Below, piece after piece: positions 34,722 through 42,473 of a DNA stretch of 42,500 nt (positions are counted from its first letter, which is position 1; every line of letters begins with the position of its first letter). Position numbers and translations under genes: made by a program. Origin of the DNA: JAMLIO01 sp031412575 (GTDB taxonomy: Bacteria; Bdellovibrionota; Bdellovibrionia; Bdellovibrionales; UBA1609); assembly GCA_031412575.1 (NCBI GenBank), contig JANODG010000179.1:1-42500 (forward strand), written 5' to 3'. The notes beneath the pieces were generated by a model. That model saw nothing but the letters and a program-made list of their open reading frames with translations. It had not been told where the DNA came from and did not search any database.

Positions 34722-35077
34722 GTTTAGAAGAGGTATTAGCACAACTTCAAAAAAAATATATCAGTAATATTCCTGAAAAGCTTAAGCACATGAAAAGTCA
34801 CATCGATGCTCAAGATTATAAGTCCTTAAGAGAAGAATTTCATAAGATTAAAGGCACAGGACGAACTCACGGAGTACCTGAGATCACAGATTTAGGCGCC
34901 GTCTTTGAAGAAATACTTATAGTTTCAAACTTTAATCCTCAGATCAATTGGGCTTTAGATGCCTACGATATTTTTGCAGATATTTATGCAGCAAGATCAA
35001 AACAAAAAGAATTCAACATAGGCCAAGATCCTAGATATAAAAATCTGAAATTGACCCTAGAATCTTTTAAAAAATAG
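34718..35077 (+). CDS. HPt phosphotransfer protein
   Basis: 119-aa four-helix HPt domain: the phosphorylated histidine is His42 in FHKIKGTGRTHGVPEI (family pattern H-x-L/I-K-G). The start codon overlaps the kinase stop by 4 bases (ATGA). As a stand-alone HPt, it should shuttle phosphate between receiver domains, most simply from the kinase/receiver pair just upstream. The FAD oxidase gene begins 14 bases later. Confidence 0.85.
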   Translation: MSLEEVLAQLQKKYISNIPEKLKHMKSHIDAQDYKSLREEFHKIKGTGRTHGVPEITDLGAVFEEILIVSNFNPQINWALDAYDIFADIYAARSKQKEFNIGQDPRYKNLKLTLESFKK

Positions 35078-35091
35078 GGTAAAACTAAGAC

Positions 35092-36462
35092 ATGTTTGAA
35101 GCTCTTAAAAAAATTCTGTCTCAAGATCAAATCGTTTTCGACGCCAACGAATTAAAAATCTACGGTCAAGATTGGACCAAACTTTTTGATCCTAAAGCCT
35201 CAGTACTACTTTTCCCTAAAACAACCGAAGACGTTCAAAAGATCGTAATGTGGGCTAATGAATTCAAAGTAGGATTAGTTCCAAGTGGTGGTCGCACAGG
35301 CTTAAGTGGCGGAGCTGTAGCATTGAATAACGAAGCCATCATTTCTTTCGAAAAAATGAATAAGATTTTAAGCTTCAATGAAAATGATTTATCTATCAGC
35401 TGCGAAGCCGGCGCGATAACCAAAGACATTCAAAATTTAGCGAAAGACAAAGGCTATTTCTTTCCTGTGGATTTTGCAGCTACAGGCTCAAGTCAAATTG
35501 GTGGCAACATTGCTACCAACGCTGGCGGCATAAATGTCATCCGCTATGGAATGTTTCGTAACTGGGTCACATCCCTTGAAGTAGTCACAGGTGAAGGCGA
35601 AATACTTCACTTAAATAAGGGTCTTGAAAAAAACAACACTGGATACGACTTAAAAAATCTATTCGTCGGCAGCGAAGGTACATTAGGCTTTATCACCAAA
35701 GCCACTTTAAAACTGACTAAGCCCCCAAAAGATCCACAAGTTTTTTTACTCGCCTGTGAATCCCCAGATCATATTCTACCAATCTTAAAAGCATTTAGAG
35801 CCGTAACATTAAACGCCTTCGAAGTGTTTTCAGACTTAGGTTTAAGTTATGTCATGAAGCACGCCCATGTTGCCGCTCCATTTCAAGAACGATATCCGGT
35901 CTACGTGGTCGTTGATTTTGAAAGTCCAGAATCCCAACAAGATTTAGCCCTAGAAATTTTTGAAAATTTATTATCAGAAGGCCTAATCACCGATGGTGTC
36001 ATCAGCCAAAATCAAACTCAATACAAAGATCTTTGGAGCTACCGAGAAAACATCTCAGAAAGCATCTCGGCCGAAAAGCCCTACAAAAACGATGTCTCGG
36101 TCAAAACCAGTCAAATCCCCGAATTCATCACTGCTAGCGAATCTTACATCGCCAAAGAATTTCCAAACTGCGAAGTCGTCTGGTTTGGCCACATCGGAGA
36201 CGGCAACCTACACATCAACATCCTAAAACCCAAAGACATGGATAAAGAAGCCTTTAAAAAGATGTGTGCCGAAAAGAGCCCCACCCTATTCGCTCAAATC
36301 TTAAAATTCGAGGGCAGCATCTCGGCCGAACACGGCGTAGGTCTGATCAAAAAGCACTATCTGCACTATTCTCGCTCTAAAGAAGAAATCCAAATCCTAA
36401 AAAAGATCAAAAAAATCTTCGATCCAAATTCAATTCTAAATCCGGGAAAAATCTTCGATTAA
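35092..36462 (+). CDS. FAD-linked oxidase (glycolate oxidase/D-lactate dehydrogenase type)
   Basis: 456 aa, GlcD/D-2-hydroxyacid dehydrogenase family. The N-terminal FAD domain has VPSGGRTGLSGGAV and GTLGFITKATL. The C-terminal domain has WFGHIGDGNLHINI and SAEHGVGLIKKHY, and the last residues are DPNSILNPGKIFD. It should oxidise a D-2-hydroxyacid (lactate, glycolate or 2-hydroxyglutarate); which one is not clear. It begins 14 bases after the HPt gene, so it may be under the same promoter. From about 35970 the Ile codons become almost all ATC, unlike the mixed usage before. The final 38 codons lie inside the inverted repeat described separately. Confidence 0.88.
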   Translation: MFEALKKILSQDQIVFDANELKIYGQDWTKLFDPKASVLLFPKTTEDVQKIVMWANEFKVGLVPSGGRTGLSGGAVALNNEAIISFEKMNKILSFNENDLSISCEAGAITKDIQNLAKDKGYFFPVDFAATGSSQIGGNIATNAGGINVIRYGMFRNWVTSLEVVTGEGEILHLNKGLEKNNTGYDLKNLFVGSEGTLGFITKATLKLTKPPKDPQVFLLACESPDHILPILKAFRAVTLNAFEVFSDLGLSYVMKHAHVAAPFQERYPVYVVVDFESPESQQDLALEIFENLLSEGLITDGVISQNQTQYKDLWSYRENISESISAEKPYKNDVSVKTSQIPEFITASESYIAKEFPNCEVVWFGHIGDGNLHINILKPKDMDKEAFKKMCAEKSPTLFAQILKFEGSISAEHGVGLIKKHYLHYSRSKEEIQILKKIKKIFDPNSILNPGKIFD

Positions 36463-36599
36463 TTTTCCCTTTTCCCTATATATATTTGAATCCTCGGACA
36501 TACGTTTGGCACAGGCTTGCATTAACTTAATTTTTTCCATTTCTTAAGTCTATACATTATAAAAATGAGACCTCCAGCAAGCGTGACGCGCTCGACGAA

Positions 36600-36637
36600 G
36601 CCGTCATTTAATCTGCAAAAGCAGATTAAATGACGGC
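36600..36637. repeat. Perfect hairpin at the palindrome centre
   Basis: GCCGTCATTTAATCTGC (36600-36616) and its exact reverse complement (36621-36637) flank an AAAA loop. The stem is 17 bp. It is not followed by a T-run, so it is not a standard terminator. Confidence 0.9.
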
Positions 36638-36653
36638 GAAGGCGATGCTGGCC

Positions 36654-36683
36654 AGAGCCCATGGATGGGCGTGTCTCTTTTTT
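36654..36683 (+). terminator. Candidate terminator of the RR-HK-HPt-oxidase operon
   Basis: Stem GCCCA (36657-36661), loop TGGA, stem TGGGC (36666-36670), flanked by AGA and TCT that can extend the pairing, then six T at 36678-36683. The T-run starts 7 bases after the inner stem, so efficiency is doubtful. Confidence 0.3.
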
Positions 36684-36779
36684 ATAATGTATAGACTTAA
36701 GAAATGGAAAAAATTTAAGTTAGCAAGCCACTGTGCCAAGCCGAACTCGGATTCAAATATATATAGGGAAAAGGGAAAA

Positions 36780-36893
36780 TTAATCGAAGATTTTTCCCGG
36801 ATTTAGAATTGAATTTGGATCGAAGATTTTTTTGATCTTTTTTAGAATTTGAATTTCTTCTTTAGAAGCCGAGAAGTGCTGATAATTCTTTTT
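36780..36893 (-). pseudogene. 3' relic of a second FAD-oxidase gene
   Basis: On the minus strand 37 codons plus TAA read KKNYQHFSASKEEIQILKK... and end NPGKIFD. They match codon-for-codon the end of the 35092 oxidase (KKHYLHYSRSKEEIQILKK...). Differences include synonymous changes (two ATC to ATT, TCT to TCG) and substitutions H/N, L/Q, Y/F and R/A. The frame meets a stop four codons before the aligned part and has no start, so it is a fragment. It overlaps the last 32 bases of the trypsin-like gene in another frame. Confidence 0.8.
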
Positions 36894-37752
36894 GTCCAGA
36901 CTCTACGATAGCGTGGAGGCCTTGGATTTGGCTGACTCGGGTTGCGTACTCGCCCATACAGCCGTCTTCGTCACATCTGTTGAAGGCATTGCAGAATGGG
37001 GAATCTTGGGTGATGTAGTCGTAATCGCCTTGGGCCACGATACCAATAAGTTTATTGGTATCGGCGTCTATGATAGGTCCACCAGAGGATCCGCGCATTA
37101 AGTCGACGTTTGTGACGAAGTGATTGATGTCCGTGTTTTGTCTGATGAAGCCTTTGGAATATTTTAAGGGTAATCCTCTGGGTGAAGTGATGGCCGTAAG
37201 TTCCACTGTAGTGTGATCTATCGGCTGATAATTAATTTCTACGGGCATTATTTCTGTGACCACGCGGTCAAGTTCAATCACCATGTAATCTAGATTCTTG
37301 GCGTATGAGCTTTTGATGATTTTTTTACAGGAATAAACTTTGTTTGGGTTGAGCGCTATGGATTCTGTATCTGCTGATTCGTATTTGTAATCAAAAACCC
37401 ATTTGGCTGTATCACAAACATTTTCGATGGCGTGGTAGCAGTGACTTGCCGTTAGTATGTGTTTGGGTGAAATTAAAGTGCCAGTGCAAAAGCTAGTTAC
37501 AGGTTGTGTGACAAACTTTTCGGATTCGCACACGCTAGCGGATAGAAGGTTTCGAGATCGTAAAGTGTAATCAGGATTTATTGAATTCTTACGGATTAAA
37601 ACGGCAACGGCCGATGAAAGCTCTTGGATGTCTTGGTTGTTGGTTTGATATATTTCTTGAAAGTCGTCTTGTCCGTAAATCGTGGCATAAACTGAGTTTA
37701 CATTTAAAAGTTTAAAACAAATTATAAGTAAACTCAGTTTATGCGATTTCAA
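36862..37752 (-). CDS. Secreted trypsin-like serine protease (S1)
   Basis: The 296-aa product starts with TTG and a signal peptide (HKLSLLIICFKLLNVNSVYA). The S1 triad is complete: His104 in LTASHCYH, Asp155 in NLDYMVIELD, Ser223 in RGSSGGPII. Cysteine pairs are present, and it is V8/glutamyl-endopeptidase-like in shape. The last 10 or so codons (ELSALLGF and the stop) lie in the relic of the FAD-oxidase copy, read in another frame, so its C-terminus was probably remade when that sequence was joined. A 17-bp inverted repeat sits within codons 3-23. Role: extracellular or periplasmic proteolysis. Confidence 0.85.
   Translation of the reverse strand: MKSHKLSLLIICFKLLNVNSVYATIYGQDDFQEIYQTNNQDIQELSSAVAVLIRKNSINPDYTLRSRNLLSASVCESEKFVTQPVTSFCTGTLISPKHILTASHCYHAIENVCDTAKWVFDYKYESADTESIALNPNKVYSCKKIIKSSYAKNLDYMVIELDRVVTEIMPVEINYQPIDHTTVELTAITSPRGLPLKYSKGFIRQNTDINHFVTNVDLMRGSSGGPIIDADTNKLIGIVAQGDYDYITQDSPFCNAFNRCDEDGCMGEYATRVSQIQGLHAIVESGQKELSALLGF
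37685..37744 (-). repeat. Perfect 17-bp inverted repeat in the protease signal-peptide region
   Basis: GCATAAACTGAGTTTAC (37685-37701) and its exact reverse complement (37728-37744) are separated by 26 bases. In the protease message the stem would begin 5 bases after the TTG start codon and could hinder translation. The gene encodes its signal peptide through this palindrome. Confidence 0.85.
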
Positions 37753-37853
37753 CCCTAGCCCCCGCCCTTGTTAAAGTTTGTAGACTATTTTGAAATTAAA
37801 AACCAAACGTATTAATCTATGAGAAGTATTTAAATTTGTTATCGAATATTATT

Positions 37854-39164
37854 TTAAGCAAGATTTGGTAGTAATGTGAAACAAACCACCGCCACAGCCG
37901 TCGGAAAAAGCGCCCAAACTAATAAATTTAGAGGCTTAATCGTATTGTCCTTGAAACAACCTTTTAAAATTCCATATCCAGCAGGGTTTGGAGCGTTAGC
38001 GATTACGGTTAATCCGCCACCTGTTACAGCTCCAGCGACTAAATAATATTTAGCACTGTCTTGTAAATCCACTAAGGAACCCAAATAGGTTAAAGCCGCA
38101 TTGTCAGTAATGGCTGTTAAGCCCGTCGCTCCAAAATATAAGGCCAAGTCCCCCATGCTTAGTAGAGCTTCTTGCAACCACCATTTTTGGATAGAACCTA
38201 AAACCACAAGTCCGCCCAAGAAAAAACCAACCATTAAAGATTCGCGAAGCTTAACAGAATCTTGATATTCCTGAGTGATCTTTAAAAACCCTAAGAAGAA
38301 TAAAAATAGACCTAAAAAGAAAATCATATGGTGCGCGGTCATCACAACTGCGGCTAGAAAAAGAATATGTAGTGTGAATATCCACAATGTTGGATAGATC
38401 TGGGTCCCCGAATCTTTCGGTTGAATCAAATTACCGGTTAATTCTTTTCTAAAAATAAATGACATTACAAATGTATTAAAAATAATGGCAATAGCAGCCT
38501 TCCAACCAAAATTTAACATCATGAAATTTAAACCCCAACCATACTTCGCAGCGACCATTAATACTGGCGGAGCCGCAAAGTGGGTTAGCGTTCCACCGAT
38601 AGACACGTTAACAAATAATAAACCGATGGTGGCATATTTGAATTTTTCAGACATATTTTGTGAGTAGAAATAATTTAATAAAATTAAAGCTGTCACTGTC
38701 ATAGCTGCAGGTTCTGTGATTAATGAACCTAAGATTGGACCAACAATAAGTGCAGAAATATAAAATGCTTTTTTAGAATTTACAGGGATGATTTTTGAAA
38801 TCACATGAATGGCTTTTTCGGCCAAGATAATTATTGGCTTTGTTGCAGCCATACACATAATCACAAATACAAATGCAGGTTCTGTGAAGTTCTGAGACTC
38901 TAAATAATGGAGAGCACCGCCAATCACTTGATGGGCTTCATCATAAACTGCAAATCCTTCTAAAAAAGAATAAATACCTAAAAAAACCGCAGACCATAAT
39001 CCAAAAACAACTTCGACATCACCCATCAGATGAAAGAAATTTTCACCGATTGAACCTTCTTTATAATGAAGGGCATAAGCTTGAAAGTAGCTTGCTGTAA
39101 ATGTATGGATAATGGCAATTCCAAAACAAATTGTACCTGCAATTTCAATGACGGATGGATTCAT
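37854..39164 (-). CDS. Putative Na+/H+ antiporter (Na_H_antiport_3 type)
   Basis: The 436-aa protein has about 11-12 membrane helices over its whole length and resembles the putative Na+/H+ antiporter family PF07399. Conserved-looking stretches: LMGDVEVVFGLWSAVFL, ATKPIIILAE, GSLITEPAAMTVTALIL, NVSIGGTLTHFAAPPVLMVA, TGLTAITDNAALTYLGSLV and GGGLTVIANAPNPAGYGIL. The buried TEPA, TDNA and NAPNP motifs are typical of ion-transporter cores of the wider IT superfamily. An AAGGAC ribosome binding site precedes the ATG. An 11-bp dyad lies in the leader. Ion and physiological role are inferred. Confidence 0.82.
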   Translation of the reverse strand: MNPSVIEIAGTICFGIAIIHTFTASYFQAYALHYKEGSIGENFFHLMGDVEVVFGLWSAVFLGIYSFLEGFAVYDEAHQVIGGALHYLESQNFTEPAFVFVIMCMAATKPIIILAEKAIHVISKIIPVNSKKAFYISALIVGPILGSLITEPAAMTVTALILLNYFYSQNMSEKFKYATIGLLFVNVSIGGTLTHFAAPPVLMVAAKYGWGLNFMMLNFGWKAAIAIIFNTFVMSFIFRKELTGNLIQPKDSGTQIYPTLWIFTLHILFLAAVVMTAHHMIFFLGLFLFFLGFLKITQEYQDSVKLRESLMVGFFLGGLVVLGSIQKWWLQEALLSMGDLALYFGATGLTAITDNAALTYLGSLVDLQDSAKYYLVAGAVTGGGLTVIANAPNPAGYGILKGCFKDNTIKPLNLLVWALFPTAVAVVCFTLLPNLA

Positions 39165-39210
39165 GATGTTGGTCCTTGTAGAATATCTTTTGTTGGATGG
39201 CCACTAGACG

Positions 39211-39253
39211 TAAAGTTAAATCTTATCTTATCTTATCTAAATATTTAACTTTA
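39211..39253. promoter_or_regulatory. 11-bp dyad with 5-bp tandem repeats, upstream of the antiporter
   Basis: TAAAGTTAAAT (39211-39221) and ATTTAACTTTA (39243-39253) are exact reverse complements. The 21-base spacer contains three TCTTA units in a row (39221-39235). It lies 47-89 bases upstream of the antiporter start. It could be an operator or a leader hairpin; the spacer repeat could vary in length. Confidence 0.45.
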
Positions 39254-39356
39254 TTTGTTTCTAATTGAAAGAATATAACCAGCACTTATAGATGACAATC
39301 ATGAACCTCTTAAAAGGAAATAGAGCCACATCTAAAGTCCAACTTTGGCAACTCAG

Positions 39357-40553
39357 TTAAAAAATAATTCGAGTTTGAATGGATGTCTCTAGATCTTGGA
39401 TCTTTTCGATGACTTCTTGTTTTGGCTTTTTTTCTAAGTCCATAGCAAGATATCCAATTATTGAATTTGTGGCCAACTGCTGGCTAGAAATATTCACATT
39501 ATATTCGGAAATGATTTTATTAATTGCACCTAAAACTCCAGGTACATTTTTGTGAACATTTAGAATTCGAAAGCCTTCTTGTAAGGTTCTTAAGTGTAAA
39601 TGTGGAAAGTTCACTGCTCCTGAAGAATCCCCTGTATTAATGTATTTAATTAAACTTTCACTGACCTCAACACCAATAGCTTCTTGAGCTTCTTCTGTAC
39701 TGCCACCAATGTGCGGAGTTAAAATCACGTTTTCTAACTTTTGTAAGGGTGACGAAAATTCATCTAAATTTTCTTTTGGTTCTTTTGGAAAAACATCAAT
39801 TGCAGCCCCTGCGATATGTCCTGACTTTAAAAACTTTTTTAAGGCTTGAAGATCGACGACAGTTCCGCGACTTGCATTGATTAGAAAACTTCCCTTCTTC
39901 ATAATCTCAAGTTCTTTTTCGCCAATCATGTTTTGTGTCTGTTCCGTTAAAGGTACATGAAGACTGATAAAATCTGAATTCGATAATAATTTTTTTAAAG
40001 TTGATTCAGAAACTGCATTACCTAAGGGAAGTTTTTTTTGGATGTCGTAGTAATGAACTTTTAGACCCAAGGATTCAGCTAAAATTCCTAACTGTGATCC
40101 GATGTGGCCATAGCCAATAATCCCCAAGCGTTTACCACGCACTTCGTAACACCCATTTGAAGATTTGTTCCAAACACCTTGATGCATCTGAAATGCTTTA
40201 GTGAATAAACCTCGAGATAAAGCGATGATCTCGGAAATCACAAGTTCAGCTACACTTCGTGTATTTGAAAAAGGAGCATTAAAAACGGCAATACCTGATT
40301 TTGTGGCTTGTTCTAAATCGATTTGATTAGTTCCAATACAGTATGCGCCTATGGCTTTTAAATCTGGACAGACTTTAATCACGTCTTTTGTAACTAAAGA
40401 TTTTGAACGAATTCCTAATACATCCACATCATTAAGTTTACTGATCAGTGACGCTCCGGTTTCGGAAGGGGCATGCTCTTGAACGCTAAAATCTGCATCT
40501 TGAAGTAGGTTTTTTGCGACGATATGCACTTTTTCTAACAGAAGGGCTTTCAT
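39357..40553 (-). CDS. serA: D-3-phosphoglycerate dehydrogenase
   Basis: First step of serine synthesis: oxidises 3-phosphoglycerate with NAD+. The 398-aa protein has the D-isomer 2-hydroxyacid dehydrogenase fold. Motifs: AIGAYCIGTNQIDL, NTRSVAELVISEI, the NAD loop LGIIGYGHIGSQLG, NASRGTVVDLQAL (catalytic Arg), DVFPKEP (Glu) and LTPHIGGSTEEAQ (His). A C-terminal ACT domain (NVHKNVPGVLGAINKIISEY) fits the short, E. coli-like SerA type and suggests serine feedback. An AGGAG ribosome binding site precedes the ATG. It diverges from the CdsA-like gene. Confidence 0.94.
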   Translation of the reverse strand: MKALLLEKVHIVAKNLLQDADFSVQEHAPSETGASLISKLNDVDVLGIRSKSLVTKDVIKVCPDLKAIGAYCIGTNQIDLEQATKSGIAVFNAPFSNTRSVAELVISEIIALSRGLFTKAFQMHQGVWNKSSNGCYEVRGKRLGIIGYGHIGSQLGILAESLGLKVHYYDIQKKLPLGNAVSESTLKKLLSNSDFISLHVPLTEQTQNMIGEKELEIMKKGSFLINASRGTVVDLQALKKFLKSGHIAGAAIDVFPKEPKENLDEFSSPLQKLENVILTPHIGGSTEEAQEAIGVEVSESLIKYINTGDSSGAVNFPHLHLRTLQEGFRILNVHKNVPGVLGAINKIISEYNVNISSQQLATNSIIGYLAMDLEKKPKQEVIEKIQDLETSIQTRIIF

Positions 40554-40579
40554 TTGAACTCCTAAAAAATGACCAGATA

Positions 40580-40608
40580 TTGAACAAGCTGTGCCTAGTT
40601 CTTTATAT
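40580..40608 (+). promoter_or_regulatory. Candidate sigma-70 promoter for the CdsA-like/PlsC genes
   Basis: TTGAAC (40580-40585), exactly 17 bases, TTATAT (40603-40608). The predicted leader of about 50 bases ends with the AAGGGG ribosome binding site before the ATG at 40666. Confidence 0.4.
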
Positions 40609-40665
40609 CGCTAAATGCTACTAAGGTAATGTTAATTTTGTAAATGTTTTTAAGGGGTCAAGACT

Positions 40666-41592
40666 ATGTACGAACGCTATTTGATTTTTGATCCATTTTA
40701 TGTGCAAAATATGGGAATCATTGCTGCGTTTTTACTGCTACTCGGTCTGCCCTTATACCTGTTAAAAAACAAAAGTGTTTATTACCAAGCCTCATGGTCA
40801 AGTGTCGTTAGCTGGATTTATGTTTTACCCTTCGTTTATATTTTATTTGGATTACCTGATCCTGCGCCGATTTTAGTCATTTGTTTGATGTCTATTTATT
40901 CCTTGAAAACATTTTATCAAATGGTGGGTATGTATCACCGTGATTGGTTTGTTAACTTAAGCTATTTTCTAATTGCTCTGGGAACATATTTTGTCTACAT
41001 GCGCGAACGGCAAAGTTTTGTGGCCTTACCAATGATCGCACTAACGGGTTATATTTTAGTTGCTGTTTTAAGAAACAACTACATCAATATGGTCCAATAT
41101 ATTGGGCTTTCGTTGATCGGATTTTCAATTTACGGTTGGTTTTATCTTCATGCCGCAGAAATTTTAATGCTTAAATCTGGCGTTTACACTTTGATTTTTC
41201 TGTATGCTTTAAGTGAATTCGCCATCGCATTTAGCTCTGGCGTAAGTCTTAGTTTAGGGAAACTAAACTTAAGAAATCGAATCAATGCTAAAATTAAATT
41301 AGAAGGATTTGTTTTAGCCACAATAGTAACTGTTGGTCTGGCTTGGGCGTGGCGCCAGATGTTACCTAACTCGATGGAAAATGAATGGCTTGTGGTAGGC
41401 TTAATCTGTTCTGTGTTTTCAACACTTGGAGATTTAACATTATCTATCATTCGTAAAGATTTAAAAATCAAAGATCATGGTGTGTTTATTATTGGGCGCG
41501 GGGATCTTTTAAGTCGTGTGAACAAAGTGATTTTCGTTTTTCCTGCCTACTATTACTTTGTGAAACTTATCGAAATTCAATCAAGTTTTTAA
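40666..41592 (+). CDS. CdsA-like membrane protein with degenerate signature
   Basis: 308 aa with 7-8 membrane helices. Near the C-terminus it has the layout of the phosphatidate cytidylyltransferase signature: GDLTLSIIRKDLKIKDHG, then IIGRGDLLSRVNKV. Active CdsA enzymes read S-x-x-K-R-x4-K-D-x-G-x2-x-P/G-x-H-G-G-x-x-D-R-x-D. Here HGG is RGD, and the two late Asp residues (metal ligands) are Ser and Asn. A CDP-diacylglycerol synthase activity is therefore doubtful. It stands before a PlsC acyltransferase on the same strand, which still suggests a lipid role. A divergent enzyme of the YnbB kind is the alternative. Confidence 0.65.
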   Translation: MYERYLIFDPFYVQNMGIIAAFLLLLGLPLYLLKNKSVYYQASWSSVVSWIYVLPFVYILFGLPDPAPILVICLMSIYSLKTFYQMVGMYHRDWFVNLSYFLIALGTYFVYMRERQSFVALPMIALTGYILVAVLRNNYINMVQYIGLSLIGFSIYGWFYLHAAEILMLKSGVYTLIFLYALSEFAIAFSSGVSLSLGKLNLRNRINAKIKLEGFVLATIVTVGLAWAWRQMLPNSMENEWLVVGLICSVFSTLGDLTLSIIRKDLKIKDHGVFIIGRGDLLSRVNKVIFVFPAYYYFVKLIEIQSSF

Positions 41593-41655
41593 ATCCCATG
41601 GTTCTTGTAAAGTATGACAAACATTTACTGAACCTATTGCAAGTGAGTTGATAAG

Positions 41656-42405
41656 ATGAAAATGAAAAACTGGAATTACGAAAATGAACAGTGGACTCAA
41701 CTTCCAAGTCACTTAAAGCATTTACCTCTGTTCACAAGACATCGCGACACCACAGCGACTTTGATCAGTATCATTTGGGCGTTTTTCTTAAAAGTTTTAG
41801 GATTTGGTATATACATACGTTTAAAAGTGCACGGGTCTTTTAAGGAGCTTTACAAGAATCATCCTAAATTGTTGATCATTTCTAATCACTCGTCGCACTT
41901 AGATGCCACTTCAATCACAGCTGCAGTCCCATGGCGCTACTGGGGCGACTTATACATTTCTGCTGCTAAGGATTATTGGTTTAGAAATCCCCTATTTACG
42001 TTTTTTTCAAAGTACTGCTTAGGGGCAATCCCCATAGATCGTAAAGATAAAAAATCCGAAGCGGTAGGGTTAATAAATAACCTTCTTAAAGATCTTGATC
42101 GCATTTGGTTGATCTTATTCCCCGAAGGCACAAGGTCCGCTGACGGCTATGTGCAAAGCTTTAAACGTGGAGTGAGTATATTTTCGGTCAGCTCACAAAC
42201 CCCTATTTTGTTCTTGTATATTGAGGGCAATTCTCGCCTGTGGCCAAAGGGACTTTTGCTCCCCCGCCCCGGAGTTTTAAACATTTACGTAGGCCCTGTG
42301 ATTCCACCCACAGGAGACATTGAAGCAGTTAAAGCGGCTTACAAAACCTGGGTCCAATCCATCAATCCAGACGCCTACGCGGACTCAAGCGAGCCGTTGA
42401 ATTAA
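41656..42405 (+). CDS. 1-acyl-sn-glycerol-3-phosphate acyltransferase family protein
   Basis: PlsC-type enzyme of 249 aa. It has the catalytic box NHSSHLDATS (H-x4-D), the substrate-binding FPEGTRS, and a hydrophobic helix near residues 37-53 (TLISIIWAFFLKVLGFGIYI) that would anchor it to the membrane. It should acylate lysophosphatidic acid or a related lysophospholipid. It lies 63 bases after the CdsA-like gene. The two form a pair commonly found together in bacteria. Confidence 0.88.
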   Translation: MKMKNWNYENEQWTQLPSHLKHLPLFTRHRDTTATLISIIWAFFLKVLGFGIYIRLKVHGSFKELYKNHPKLLIISNHSSHLDATSITAAVPWRYWGDLYISAAKDYWFRNPLFTFFSKYCLGAIPIDRKDKKSEAVGLINNLLKDLDRIWLILFPEGTRSADGYVQSFKRGVSIFSVSSQTPILFLYIEGNSRLWPKGLLLPRPGVLNIYVGPVIPPTGDIEAVKAAYKTWVQSINPDAYADSSEPLN

Positions 42406-42473
42406 TTTGGCTTTAGTTTTTTCAAGTTTTTTGCGAGATATTTTGTCTTATTTAATTGGATCGATGGCATGAA

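Larger units (their letters stand above)
36349..36893. repeat. 545-bp imperfect inverted repeat centred near 36618
   Basis: The left arm holds the end of the FAD-oxidase gene plus its downstream bases; the right arm is its reverse complement. A 97-bp block is identical (36397-36493 against 36749-36845). A 43-bp block has one mismatch (36529-36571 against 36673-36715). The centre is a perfect 17-bp stem. Between blocks and near the outer ends the arms differ by scattered substitutions and small indels. The whole 399-base gap between the oxidase and protease genes lies inside it. Confidence 0.9.

Noticed and set aside
36349..36893. The inverted repeat as a simple assembly fold-back artefact
   Set aside because: The arms differ by substitutions (some synonymous) and indels and have different flanks, which an artefact copy would not show. 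Long reads could still test it.
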